Positions 7,987 through 14,058 of a DNA stretch of 14,472 nt are shown here, in pieces (position 1 is the first letter of the stretch; every line of letters starts with the position of its first letter). The notes beneath the pieces are model-generated. The model had not been told where the DNA came from, did no database searches, and saw only the letters and a program-made list of their open reading frames with translations. The stretch is from an uncultured Planctomycetales bacterium (GTDB taxonomy: Bacteria > Planctomycetota > Planctomycetia > Isosphaerales > Isosphaeraceae): assembly GCA_937997355.1 (NCBI GenBank), contig CALKTZ010000077.1, positions 1 through 14,472 on the forward strand, given 5' to 3'. The position numbers and the translations under genes are program-made.

Positions 7987-8772
7987 ATGAAGAAGGCTGT
8001 TGGTCTCGCCGTGCTCCTTGCCTCCTTGACAGTGGGGAGCCGGTTCGGACGATTCGCCAGGTCGGCCGATGTGAAACTCGATGCGCAAGGTTCCGACAAG
8101 GCGATCAAGATCACCCGGAGCGCGGAATGTCGATGGACTGACAAACCCCCGGTTCTCGACGGCGAGTTAAGCGACCCCTGCTGGAAGAATGCTCAGCCGA
8201 TCGTCCATTTCGCCTCCTACTGGGACAAGACCCAGCGAACCGGGACCACCGCCTATCTCGTCTGGGATAAGGACGCGCTCTATTACGCCGGTGTCATGAC
8301 CGATGCCGAATTGAAGGCTTTCGGCGACCACCGGAATGACTCCCTGTGGAATGGCGATGTCTTTGAATTGTTCTTCAAGCCGCACCCTGAAAAACTGGCG
8401 TACTTTGAGTTTCAGGCGAATCCCAAAGGAACCGTATTCGAGGTAGCCTTTCCAGGAAGAGACACGATCAAAGGAGACTTCCCCAAGCAGCCGGTTCTCG
8501 GCAGCAAGGCCGTGGTGAAGCTCAACGGGACCCTCGACCAGCCCGGAGATCGCGATACCTCCTGGATCGTCGAGGGGCGTATTCCCTGGACCGCCTTCGC
8601 CAAGGCCGGAGGCCGACCGGAATCGGGTACTGTCTGGCGCTTCGCGATCTGCCGCTATGATTATGGTCCCGACGGGACCGAGCCCATCCTGATGAGCTCC
8701 GCCCCGTTGGGCGAGGCGAAGTTCCATCTCCACGAAGACTACGGCACGCTCAAGTTCGTTGGTCCCAGGTAA
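7987..8772 (+). CDS. Secreted CBM9-like (carbohydrate-binding family 9-like) protein
   Basis: About 261 aa with a Sec signal peptide (MKKAVGLAVLLASLTVGS, probable cleavage after RSA near residue 27). The mature part is a single beta-sandwich domain of the CBM9-like type: opening PPVLDGELSDPCWKNAQPI (D58, W66), AYLVWDKDALYYAGVMTD, then NDSLWNGDVFELFFKP, and a late EGRIPWTAFAKAGG and WRFAICRYDY. In classical CBM9 this fold binds reducing ends of sugars. In planctomycetes stand-alone copies are common, and whether this one binds sugar is unproven. ATG 7987 has GGAG ten bases upstream, and an upstream in-frame extension from 7855 lies inside hemL and was dropped. It follows hemL by 20 bases, so it may be co-transcribed although no metabolic link is evident. 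Confidence 0.85.
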   Translation: MKKAVGLAVLLASLTVGSRFGRFARSADVKLDAQGSDKAIKITRSAECRWTDKPPVLDGELSDPCWKNAQPIVHFASYWDKTQRTGTTAYLVWDKDALYYAGVMTDAELKAFGDHRNDSLWNGDVFELFFKPHPEKLAYFEFQANPKGTVFEVAFPGRDTIKGDFPKQPVLGSKAVVKLNGTLDQPGDRDTSWIVEGRIPWTAFAKAGGRPESGTVWRFAICRYDYGPDGTEPILMSSAPLGEAKFHLHEDYGTLKFVGPR

Positions 8773-8785
8773 ATCGACCAGTAGA

Positions 8786-8810
8786 ACGGGTGTGAATGCA
8801 CGTTGCCCGT
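8786..8810. terminator. Short inverted repeat between convergent genes
   Basis: ACGGG (8786-8790) and CCCGT (8806-8810) flank a nested GTG/CAC pair. It sits in the 43-base gap between the CBM9 stop and the stop of the opposite-strand glycosyltransferase, where a shared terminator is expected. The stem is short and no T tract follows on either strand, so the call is tentative. Confidence 0.3.
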
Positions 8811-8815
8811 GCCAC

Positions 8816-10354
8816 TTATCGATGTAAGTCTCCTTCAACTTCATAGATCGAGACGCTTCCGGTATTCGCCTCGCTCGTCCAGACCTTACGCACTTTCCGA
8901 GGATTCGCCTCCACGAAGCGCGCGAGGGGGCTCGGGGGGGCGTTGGCATAACGGCCGTCGTCGATCAGGAGGTAGGCGACCTTGTAGCGATCGATGGTCG
9001 CGGCAACCTCCTCGGGGGTGGCGTCGCGGGCGCCTGCACGTTCGCTCGTCGAGACATCGAGTGCCTGCCGGCCCGTTTGCAAGAAGACCTCTCCCGGATG
9101 GCGGGTCAAAATCGGCCCCGGGTGTTTGGTATGATCCTGCTTCAAGAGCCAGGCACAGGCGGAGTCGAATGGGTCCTGTCCGACTTCTCGCCCGCGAGTG
9201 AGGTTTTTGGAAAGGTCATAGAGTGTGTACGGAAGGGAGGCGGCCAGCAGGAGGATGGCAATCCCTAGGCGGAGGCGAGCCTCCGAGATTTTCGGCAAAC
9301 CTCGATGAAAAATCGAGGCGAGCCCCTCCACCGCTCCGACCAGGATACAGGGGATCAACGGGATGAGAAATCGGCCGGCTTCGGTGAACGGCCAGATCAG
9401 CAATAGCCCCAGGGTCGCGATCGGAATCAGGCCGGCGAGCCTTCGCTTCGGCCGACACAAAAGCCGAGACCAGCCGATGAACACGACGAGACTGGCGACA
9501 ATCGCCCAGGCATCGGCAAGCCCCCGGATCGTGGACGACTTGCGAAAGACCGTGGCCACTTCAACGAAGGGTCCCGTGATTTGATCAGGGATTCGCCGGA
9601 CGTAGAAGAGTGCCTGCCCTCCAATTCGCGAGACGATTCCCCCCTCCCCGGCCATCAGGAGATTGGCCTGGTTTGACACGTCGGCCTGAGAAGAAACCCA
9701 GGCAACCCACGCGATCCACGGGATCGCCATCGCGCACGTCGTCAGCGAAATGAGGAGCGCGTCTCGCCATCGACGAGACAGGATCAGGTCGATGAGGATT
9801 GCCGCGATCAGGGCGATGGCGACATGCCGCGTCAACAATGCGCCGCCCAGCAAGAGCCCCAGGACGATTGCAGACTTCGAATCCTTGAGCCGGTGCAAGC
9901 GGTAGACGACAAGGATCGCGAGTTGGCCGAGCAATTCGAATAATGGCTCGGATTGAATACTTCCCCCCGCACGCCCCCAGGACCAATTCAAGGCGAGCGC
10001 AAGCCCTATCGTCAAACCGACCCGTTCGCCGAACAGCCGAACGAACCAGCGATAGGCGGCCAGAGTCGCCCCTACCGAACAAATCAACGAGAACAGATGC
10101 ACAGCCCGAATGTCGTTGCCGGCCAGCTTGCCCACAACGGCAATCGCAATCGGATAACCGGGCGGAAAGTGAGCATGATACGGCCGATCGGGGTGATCGA
10201 TCGCGCGATAGCCATTTCCTTGCGACAGGGCGCGAGCCAGGACGGCGTACCCCGCCCCGTCGTAGCGATAGGGGGCTGTCCAATGCGCCGATAGGGCGAT
10301 CGAAACGGTAGACGCAAATCCGATGAGCATCATGGAGGCGGGAAGTTTTCGCAT
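8816..10354 (-). CDS. GT-C fold membrane glycosyltransferase with C-terminal soluble domain (GT39-like)
   Basis: Inner-membrane protein of 512 aa, probably transferring sugar from a polyprenyl-phosphate donor on the outer membrane face; acceptor unknown. After a first helix, the periplasmic loop carries the GT-C acidic motif APYRYDGAGYAVLARAL (D32, Y36) and HFPPGYPIAIA. Further on are SIQSEPLFELLGQLAIL, about ten more hydrophobic segments, and LIWPFTEAGRFLIPLIPCIL, the Arg-containing loop typical of the family. From about residue 385 a soluble domain follows (DPFDSACAWLLKQ to the end, with AYLLIDDGRY), as in longer GT39-like planctomycete proteins. The downstream gene on the other strand is convergent. 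ATG 10354 has only a distant GAGG; M8 or M9 are alternative starts. It is a distant relative of the 4565-5905 protein in layout but longer. Confidence 0.82.
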   Translation of the reverse strand: MRKLPASMMLIGFASTVSIALSAHWTAPYRYDGAGYAVLARALSQGNGYRAIDHPDRPYHAHFPPGYPIAIAVVGKLAGNDIRAVHLFSLICSVGATLAAYRWFVRLFGERVGLTIGLALALNWSWGRAGGSIQSEPLFELLGQLAILVVYRLHRLKDSKSAIVLGLLLGGALLTRHVAIALIAAILIDLILSRRWRDALLISLTTCAMAIPWIAWVAWVSSQADVSNQANLLMAGEGGIVSRIGGQALFYVRRIPDQITGPFVEVATVFRKSSTIRGLADAWAIVASLVVFIGWSRLLCRPKRRLAGLIPIATLGLLLIWPFTEAGRFLIPLIPCILVGAVEGLASIFHRGLPKISEARLRLGIAILLLAASLPYTLYDLSKNLTRGREVGQDPFDSACAWLLKQDHTKHPGPILTRHPGEVFLQTGRQALDVSTSERAGARDATPEEVAATIDRYKVAYLLIDDGRYANAPPSPLARFVEANPRKVRKVWTSEANTGSVSIYEVEGDLHR

Positions 10355-10582
10355 CGGTCTGCCGCTCGCCCGTCCTCGCTCGATACGGGATTCTCAATCT
10401 CCCAAGGCTGCGATTTTCTCAGGGAGCTTCTCTCCTGGCAATGGTCTACGGCATCGGATCGATTTCCAGATGGCACGAGCCGACCCGAATCAACAGGCTG
10501 GAGCACACCGGTTATTTATCCGGGCGGGATTCCCACTCGCGGGAACGACGCCGCCTTATCAAGGCAAATATTCATGGAACTG

Positions 10583-10629
10583 ATTAAATTATAGATTATA
10601 AACATATGAATATCTCTGTTTAATTTAAT
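10583..10629. repeat. AT-rich island with 9-bp perfect inverted repeat
   Basis: ATTAAATTA (10583-10591) and TAATTTAAT (10621-10629) flank a 29-base AT-rich spacer. The whole stretch 10560-10640 is strikingly AT-rich against a GC-rich background. The gene-free stretch 10355-10923 also holds the upstream region of the minus-strand glycosyltransferase (10355-10560), where I see no clear promoter. Confidence 0.6.
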
Positions 10630-10644
10630 TCAGAAAGCGGCCAC

Positions 10645-10672
10645 TTGATTTTCGGAAAGATCTTGTTAGATT
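10645..10672 (+). promoter_or_regulatory. Possible sigma-70 promoter for the DUF1559 unit
   Basis: TTGATT (10645-10650) resembles a -35 box (four of six), and TTAGAT/TAGATT (10666-10672) is a weak -10 at 15-16 bases spacing. The AT-rich island directly upstream could act as an UP element. If used, the transcript would carry a leader of roughly 245 bases before the DUF1559 start. Confidence 0.3.
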
Positions 10673-10741
10673 GGTCGCCACACCGGCCTGTGTAAATCAC
10701 CATCCCGGCCGATGGGACATAACGGACCCCGGAGTGCGACT

Positions 10742-10780
10742 GACGCCGCCGTAGGCGTCGGACCGGGCATCCCGTCCGAC
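10742..10780 (+). promoter_or_regulatory. Structured leader: two overlapping, mutually exclusive hairpins
   Basis: Hairpin A: GACGCC (10742-10747) with GGCGTC (10754-10759). Hairpin B: GTCGGAC (10757-10763) with GTCCGAC (10774-10780), continued by GGG/CCC across one bulged C and closed by a CAT loop. They share bases 10757-10759, so only one can form at a time. Such a dense palindrome could be a riboregulator or a REP-like dispersed element; the sequence alone does not decide. Confidence 0.45.
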
Positions 10781-10841
10781 GATGACCAAATCCGAAATCG
10801 CCATCGCGATCGATACCTCCGGCGTCGTTGCCGACCGAGGT

Positions 10842-10870
10842 GGGGTGGGATCCTGAGTCACCCATCCCGG
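10842..10870 (+). promoter_or_regulatory. Leader stem-loop upstream of DUF1559 gene
   Basis: GGGGTGGG (10842-10849) pairs with CCCATCCC (10863-10870) over eight positions including one G-U pair, with a 13-base loop. It lies 44 bases before the ribosome-binding site and has no T tract, so a terminator is unlikely. Confidence 0.4.
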
Positions 10871-10913
10871 AGCGAGTCCGCGTTCGTGATTCATCATCCG
10901 TCCTTATCGATAG

Positions 10914-10918
10914 GAGTC
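10914..10918 (+). promoter_or_regulatory. Ribosome-binding site AGGAG
   Basis: Strong Shine-Dalgarno five bases before ATG 10924. It fixes the start of the DUF1559 protein and rules out the upstream open extension from 10828. Confidence 0.8.
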
Positions 10919-10923
10919 ATCCC

Positions 10924-12021
10924 ATGCCACGCTCATCGAACGGCCGTCGCGGCTTCACCCTGATCGAATTGCTGGTGGTGATCGCGATCATCGCGGTCCT
11001 CATCGCCCTGCTCTTGCCCGCGGTGCAGTCGGCCCGCGAGGCGGCCCGCCGCATCCAGTGCACCAACAACCTCAAGCAGATCGGCCTGGCGCTCTATACC
11101 TACGAGAGCACCTACGGCGCGTTCCCTCCGCTGGCCACCTATTCGACGACCAACTACAACGCGTCCGGATCGGGCACGGGGTTCAGCCCCGATCAGGGGC
11201 CGAGCGTCCTGCTCCGGATCGCCTCGCAGATCGAGGGGGGGAACATGTACAACGCCTTCAATTGGACCGTGTCGGCGGTCTACGGCGGGTCGAATGCGCA
11301 GAACACGACGACGCGCAACGCCACCGTGAACACGTTCCTCTGCCCGTCGGAGGCGACGTCGCCGCTGTTCAGCGGCGCGGACTACGCGCCCAGCTACGGC
11401 TCGCAGTATGAGTGGGGCCAGAACGGAACCCGGAATGGCCCCTTCTTCTTCGGGGCCTCGTCCACGATCGGGTCGTTCACAGACGGCACGAGCAACACCG
11501 TGACCGTCCTGGAGGTCATCCGCGGCGACCTGAATCCGAAAGTCTACCAGGGCGACATCTACGACAACGCATCGGCGTGGCCCGGCGCCGAGGGCGATGC
11601 CGCGACATTCCCGACTCACAGCACCTCCCTGTCCACCTTCCTCGGCGGCTGCATGACGCTCAAGAACGCGGACACCGGCAGCGGCTCGTCCCCCAACGGA
11701 TCGGGTACCGCCGACACGGTCACGAGACAGTTCTACGCGGGACGTGTGTACTGGGCGCTGGGCCGCGTCGGCGCGGGCATGGCGGCGAACACCGCGCTGA
11801 CGCCGAACTCGCAATTCCCCGACTGTGCCAACTGGACCATCGGCAATCAGGCGCCGAATACACGCGGCATCTTCGGCTCACGGAGCTTCCACCCCGGCGG
11901 CGTCAACACGCTCTTCGGCGACGGCTCGGTGAAGTTCGTCAAGAATACGGTCAGCCAGCTCACCTGGTGGGCGCTCGGCACGAAGAGCGGCGGCGAAGTC
12001 GTGAGCGCCGATAGCTATTGA
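10924..12021 (+). CDS. DUF1559 type II secretion-like pseudopilin
   Basis: 365 aa. The N-terminus is a type IV prepilin leader: basic residues, then RRG|FTLIELLVVIAIIAV, with G10 before the cleavage site, F11 as first mature residue and Glu at mature position 5. A long hydrophobic helix follows, ending in SAREAARRIQCTNNLKQIG, the hallmark of DUF1559. The C-terminal motif is FHPGGVNTLFGDGSVKFV, where H323, nine residues and D333-G334 make the H-X9-DG signature. Planctomycetes carry many paralogues, thought to be pilin-like proteins processed by a prepilin peptidase and displayed at the cell envelope; individual roles are mostly unknown. The central domain is rich in Thr, Ser, Asn and Gly. It leads a three-gene set with the two secreted proteins downstream. 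Confidence 0.95.
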   Translation: MPRSSNGRRGFTLIELLVVIAIIAVLIALLLPAVQSAREAARRIQCTNNLKQIGLALYTYESTYGAFPPLATYSTTNYNASGSGTGFSPDQGPSVLLRIASQIEGGNMYNAFNWTVSAVYGGSNAQNTTTRNATVNTFLCPSEATSPLFSGADYAPSYGSQYEWGQNGTRNGPFFFGASSTIGSFTDGTSNTVTVLEVIRGDLNPKVYQGDIYDNASAWPGAEGDAATFPTHSTSLSTFLGGCMTLKNADTGSGSSPNGSGTADTVTRQFYAGRVYWALGRVGAGMAANTALTPNSQFPDCANWTIGNQAPNTRGIFGSRSFHPGGVNTLFGDGSVKFVKNTVSQLTWWALGTKSGGEVVSADSY

Positions 12022-12036
12022 CCCCGATCGCCGGGG
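12022..12036 (+). other. Stem-loop directly after DUF1559 stop
   Basis: CCCCG (12022-12026) and CGGGG (12032-12036) with a 5-base loop begin on the base after the stop codon. There is no T tract, so it is more likely an mRNA-stabilising or partial-attenuation hairpin than a terminator, which would allow more pilin than downstream product. Confidence 0.4.
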
Positions 12037-12100
12037 ACGGGCGGCTCGCCACAACCCCACCCTTCCCCGGCCTGGCCATCGTTTCGAGAGACCATCCTCC

Positions 12101-13123
12101 ATGAGACTCCTCCTCCTGGGCCTCGCCTGCGCCCTGCTCGGCGCCGACGGCCCCTCGCATCCCGCGCCGCGTGAATATGACGTGCTCCGCGCGTTTCCCC
12201 CCGGGCGGCTGGCGGCACTCAGCAAGAACGACTACCCGGACGCGAAGGGCCTCACCGGGACCAACCGCGGCGTCGGGAAGTGGCTCGAAGCCGGCCCGCA
12301 GCGCGGGAGCTGCCGCGGGGTGATCGCCGCCGTGGTCGCCGACGATCTACGCGCGGCCGACAACGCCTGGCGCGGCATCGACGTCGCCTTTGCCCACCAG
12401 CGCGACGACGGCGGATTCGTCGCCGAGATCCGACCCAACGGCGCCAGCGCCCGGGAATTCCCGGCCGCCGTCGAAACCGCGTACTTCTTCCTCCAGGAGC
12501 TGGGCCGGATGATCCTGGTCATCCGCCAGTCGCCGCACGAAGCACATTTCCACGACCGTATCGCGGCCATCGAGCCGAAGATGCGCCGCGCCTGCGCGTT
12601 CATCAGCTCCGGCTACGATACGATCATCGCCAAGAGCAGCAAGGCCGTGAATCGGATCATCATCGCCGCCAAGGCCTTCGGCACTTGCGGCATGGCGCTC
12701 CAAGACGAGGCGCTCGTCGCCAAGTCCCGGAAGCTGATCGCGCATGCCCTTACTCTCCGCGACAAGGAGGGCGTGTTCATCGAGCATGGCGGGCGCGACT
12801 CGAGTTACAACGTCGTCTCGATCCTCTTCGGCCAGGTGCTCGCCCTCCACGTACCTCTGCCCGAGTTTGAAGCCGCCTTGCCCGCGGCGGTGGCCTGGGA
12901 ATTGACCCGGATCAAGGATAACGGCGAGGTGGATGTCACCGGCAACACCCGCACGGGGGTCGGCAAGGAGAAGTCCTACAGCGGCGAGCCGAAGAACGTG
13001 AACTACACCGAGGTCGCTATGGCTCTGACATACTACGGCCTCGTGCGAAAGGATGCCGCGGCCCTCGCCGCCGCCGATCGCGTCTTCACCTATTCTCAAC
13101 GGCCGCACCCCGCGGCAAAGTGA
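12101..13123 (+). CDS. Secreted alpha-helical protein of unknown function (possible alpha/alpha-toroid)
   Basis: 340 aa; family not recognised. A short Sec signal peptide is visible (MRLLLLGLACALLGADG, cleavage probably near residue 15). The rest reads as repeated amphipathic helix pairs, for example PAAVETAYFFLQELGRMILVI, RAAKEIG-like Ala-rich helices and NYTEVAMALTYYGLV, with Gly/Asn/Asp-rich turns between. The layout and blocks such as FIEHGGRDSSYN (E228-N237) and NGEVDVTGNTRTG (from N274) recall alpha/alpha-toroid polysaccharide-active enzymes, with H229, R232, D233 and Y236 as possible site residues, but this is inference. GAGAG lies ten bases before the ATG. It starts 79 bases after the DUF1559 stop and 81 bases before the lipoprotein gene, so all three are probably one transcript. 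Strong GC bias at third codon positions supports a real gene. Confidence 0.8.
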   Translation: MRLLLLGLACALLGADGPSHPAPREYDVLRAFPPGRLAALSKNDYPDAKGLTGTNRGVGKWLEAGPQRGSCRGVIAAVVADDLRAADNAWRGIDVAFAHQRDDGGFVAEIRPNGASAREFPAAVETAYFFLQELGRMILVIRQSPHEAHFHDRIAAIEPKMRRACAFISSGYDTIIAKSSKAVNRIIIAAKAFGTCGMALQDEALVAKSRKLIAHALTLRDKEGVFIEHGGRDSSYNVVSILFGQVLALHVPLPEFEAALPAAVAWELTRIKDNGEVDVTGNTRTGVGKEKSYSGEPKNVNYTEVAMALTYYGLVRKDAAALAAADRVFTYSQRPHPAAK

Positions 13124-13124
13124 C

Positions 13125-13153
13125 GTCGCGTCCCCGTCCATCCTCCACGCGAC
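13125..13153 (+). other. Inverted repeat after the secreted-protein stop
   Basis: GTCGCGT (13125-13131) and ACGCGAC (13147-13153), perfect over seven bases with a 15-base loop, begin two bases after the stop. No clear T tract follows. It mirrors the placement of the hairpin after the DUF1559 gene. Confidence 0.4.
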
Positions 13154-13204
13154 TCGCCCTCTCATCAATCATCAACATGGACAAGACCGATCGGAGCCCG
13201 ACCT

Positions 13205-13411
13205 ATGTCTGTCACGAGGCGTGACCTCGCTTCCTTGATCCTGAAGGCCCTCGCCGCCGCTTCCGCCGTCCAGGCGGTCGGATGCTCGAAACTCGGGCTG
13301 ACCGAGCCCGAACCCAAGAAATACGCGGGGGGCGGGCCCATCCCGGAGGCCGGCGAGGAGATTCCGGATACGCCGGTGAAGTCGTCGCGTCCCAGGCCGA
13401 AGCGGCGATAA
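13205..13411 (+). CDS. Tiny lipoprotein with Tat-like signal
   Basis: 68 aa. The N-terminus has a twin arginine (MSVTRRDLASLI), a modest Ala/Leu-rich helix and a lipobox-like AVGC with C27, so it is likely exported, possibly by the Tat route, and lipidated. The mature part is only about 42 residues, rich in Pro, Glu and Gly, ending in the basic tail SSRPRPKRR. GGAG lies eight bases before the ATG, which supports translation. Small lipoproteins of this size are common beside DUF1559 genes in planctomycetes, so a role with the pseudopilin is plausible but unproven. Alternatively it could be a normal Sec lipoprotein with a chance RR. Confidence 0.7.
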   Translation: MSVTRRDLASLILKALAAASAVQAVGCSKLGLTEPEPKKYAGGGPIPEAGEEIPDTPVKSSRPRPKRR

Positions 13412-13439
13412 CGCCCACGCCGATCCGAAGAATCGCACT

Positions 13440-13486
13440 GGTCCTCGTCCGCATCCGGTGTATTGAGGACCGATGATTGCGGATGC
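13440..13486 (+). other. Two interlocked inverted repeats (possible RNA pseudoknot)
   Basis: Arm A GGTCCTC (13440-13446) pairs with GAGGACC (13465-13471). Arm B GCATCCG (13451-13457) pairs with CGGATGC (13480-13486). The order A-B-A'-B' is that of an H-type pseudoknot, with spacers of 4, 7 and 8 bases. It lies in the 3' region of the lipoprotein gene, just before the strong hairpin at 13502. Confidence 0.4.
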
Positions 13487-13501
13487 AGCTGATTCAAATG
13501 A

Positions 13502-13554
13502 ACAGCCTCGATGAACGGCGGACGAGAACCTTGTCCATCGTTCATCGAGGCTGT
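13502..13554. terminator. Bidirectional terminator with 16-bp perfect stem
   Basis: ACAGCCTCGATGAACG (13502-13517) is the exact reverse complement of 13539-13554; the 21-base interior can add a GGAC/GTCC pair. T-containing sequence follows on the plus strand (ACTTCATTTCAT) and on the minus strand (TCATTTGAAT). It sits between the convergent lipoprotein and sigma-factor genes, as expected for a shared terminator. The remaining bases to 13635 show nothing further I can support. Confidence 0.7.
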
Positions 13555-13635
13555 GGTACTTCATTTCATCCTCGAAGCAAGCGAGCGTCATCAGTGGTTT
13601 GATGATGAAAGCTGATTCAGGCCGATCTGGAGTTC

Positions 13636-14058
13636 TCACGAAAAGTTGGAAACGGCTTCGTGACGCTGAACGGACTTCCTTCGACGAAACGACGCCAGGC
13701 CATCCCGAGTCTGGAATCGCGTCGAGGTTCCAATGGCGGTTTCTTGCCGACTGGTGGCCGGCGACGGCTTGGTTTTGGCTGATATCACCTTCACGGGAGC
13801 GGTTTCATCGGCCGGCTTTACGCGTCGAGGGCGGGTTTTGGCCGGAACGACCTTGCTCAAGTCGTCTTCCCCGAGTTTTTGCAACGCCCGAATCTCGATC
13901 TTCCTCACCCACTCGCGGGTCACGCCGAGCCGTTTGCCGACTTCCTTCAATGTGAGCGGAGTCTCGCCGTTCAAACCGAAACGGTACACCAGGATCGCCC
14001 GTTCGCGATCATCCAGACGTTCCAATTTCTTGGCCAATTCCCGGTGCTCCTCGTATGC
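13636..14058 (-). CDS. RpoD-like sigma-70 factor, C-terminal part after a frameshift
   Basis: Carries sigma region 4. AYEEHRELAKKLERLDDRERAILVYRFGL covers 4.1 and TLKEVGKRLGVTREWVRKIEIRALQKL covers the 4.2 helix-turn-helix that reads the -35 element. About 75 residues follow, rich in Lys, Arg, Ala, Pro, Thr and Ser, beyond the usual sigma end. It is the continuation of the fragment at 14009-14472 in another frame: homology passes from one frame to the other between about 14056 and 14085. On its own it would need the TTG at 14037 to start, which falls mid-helix and has no sign of being a real start. Treat both as one gene broken by a one-base insertion (or two-base loss), by mutation or sequence error. 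Confidence 0.85.
   Translation of the reverse strand, partial: AYEEHRELAKKLERLDDRERAILVYRFGLNGETPLTLKEVGKRLGVTREWVRKIEIRALQKLGEDDLSKVVPAKTRPRRVKPADETAPVKVISAKTKPSPATSRQETAIGTSTRFQTRDGLASFRRRKSVQRHEAVSNFS

Noticed and set aside
9585..10397. Second minus-strand frame (270 aa) overlapping the longer glycosyltransferase
   Set aside because: Arg-rich translation without membrane helices, overlapping the real GT-C gene in another frame.
10828..10923. N-terminal extension of the DUF1559 frame
   Set aside because: The AGGAG site five bases before ATG 10924 and the prepilin leader fix the start there.
10933..11814. Minus-strand open frame of 293 aa opposite the DUF1559 gene
   Set aside because: Val/Arg/Gly-rich antisense product with no motif; the plus strand carries the prepilin and H-X9-DG signatures.
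12347..13168. Minus-strand open frame of 273 aa opposite the 340-aa secreted protein
   Set aside because: The plus-strand frame has a signal peptide, ribosome-binding site and strong codon bias; the antisense frame does not.
13177..13224. 15-codon ORF overlapping the lipoprotein start
   Set aside because: No ribosome-binding site of its own and no sign of a leader-peptide function; likely chance.
13487..13619. Direct repeat AGCTGATTCA at 13487-13496 and 13610-13619
   Set aside because: Only ten bases, no mobile gene between the copies and no terminal inverted repeats, so not credible as a target-site duplication.
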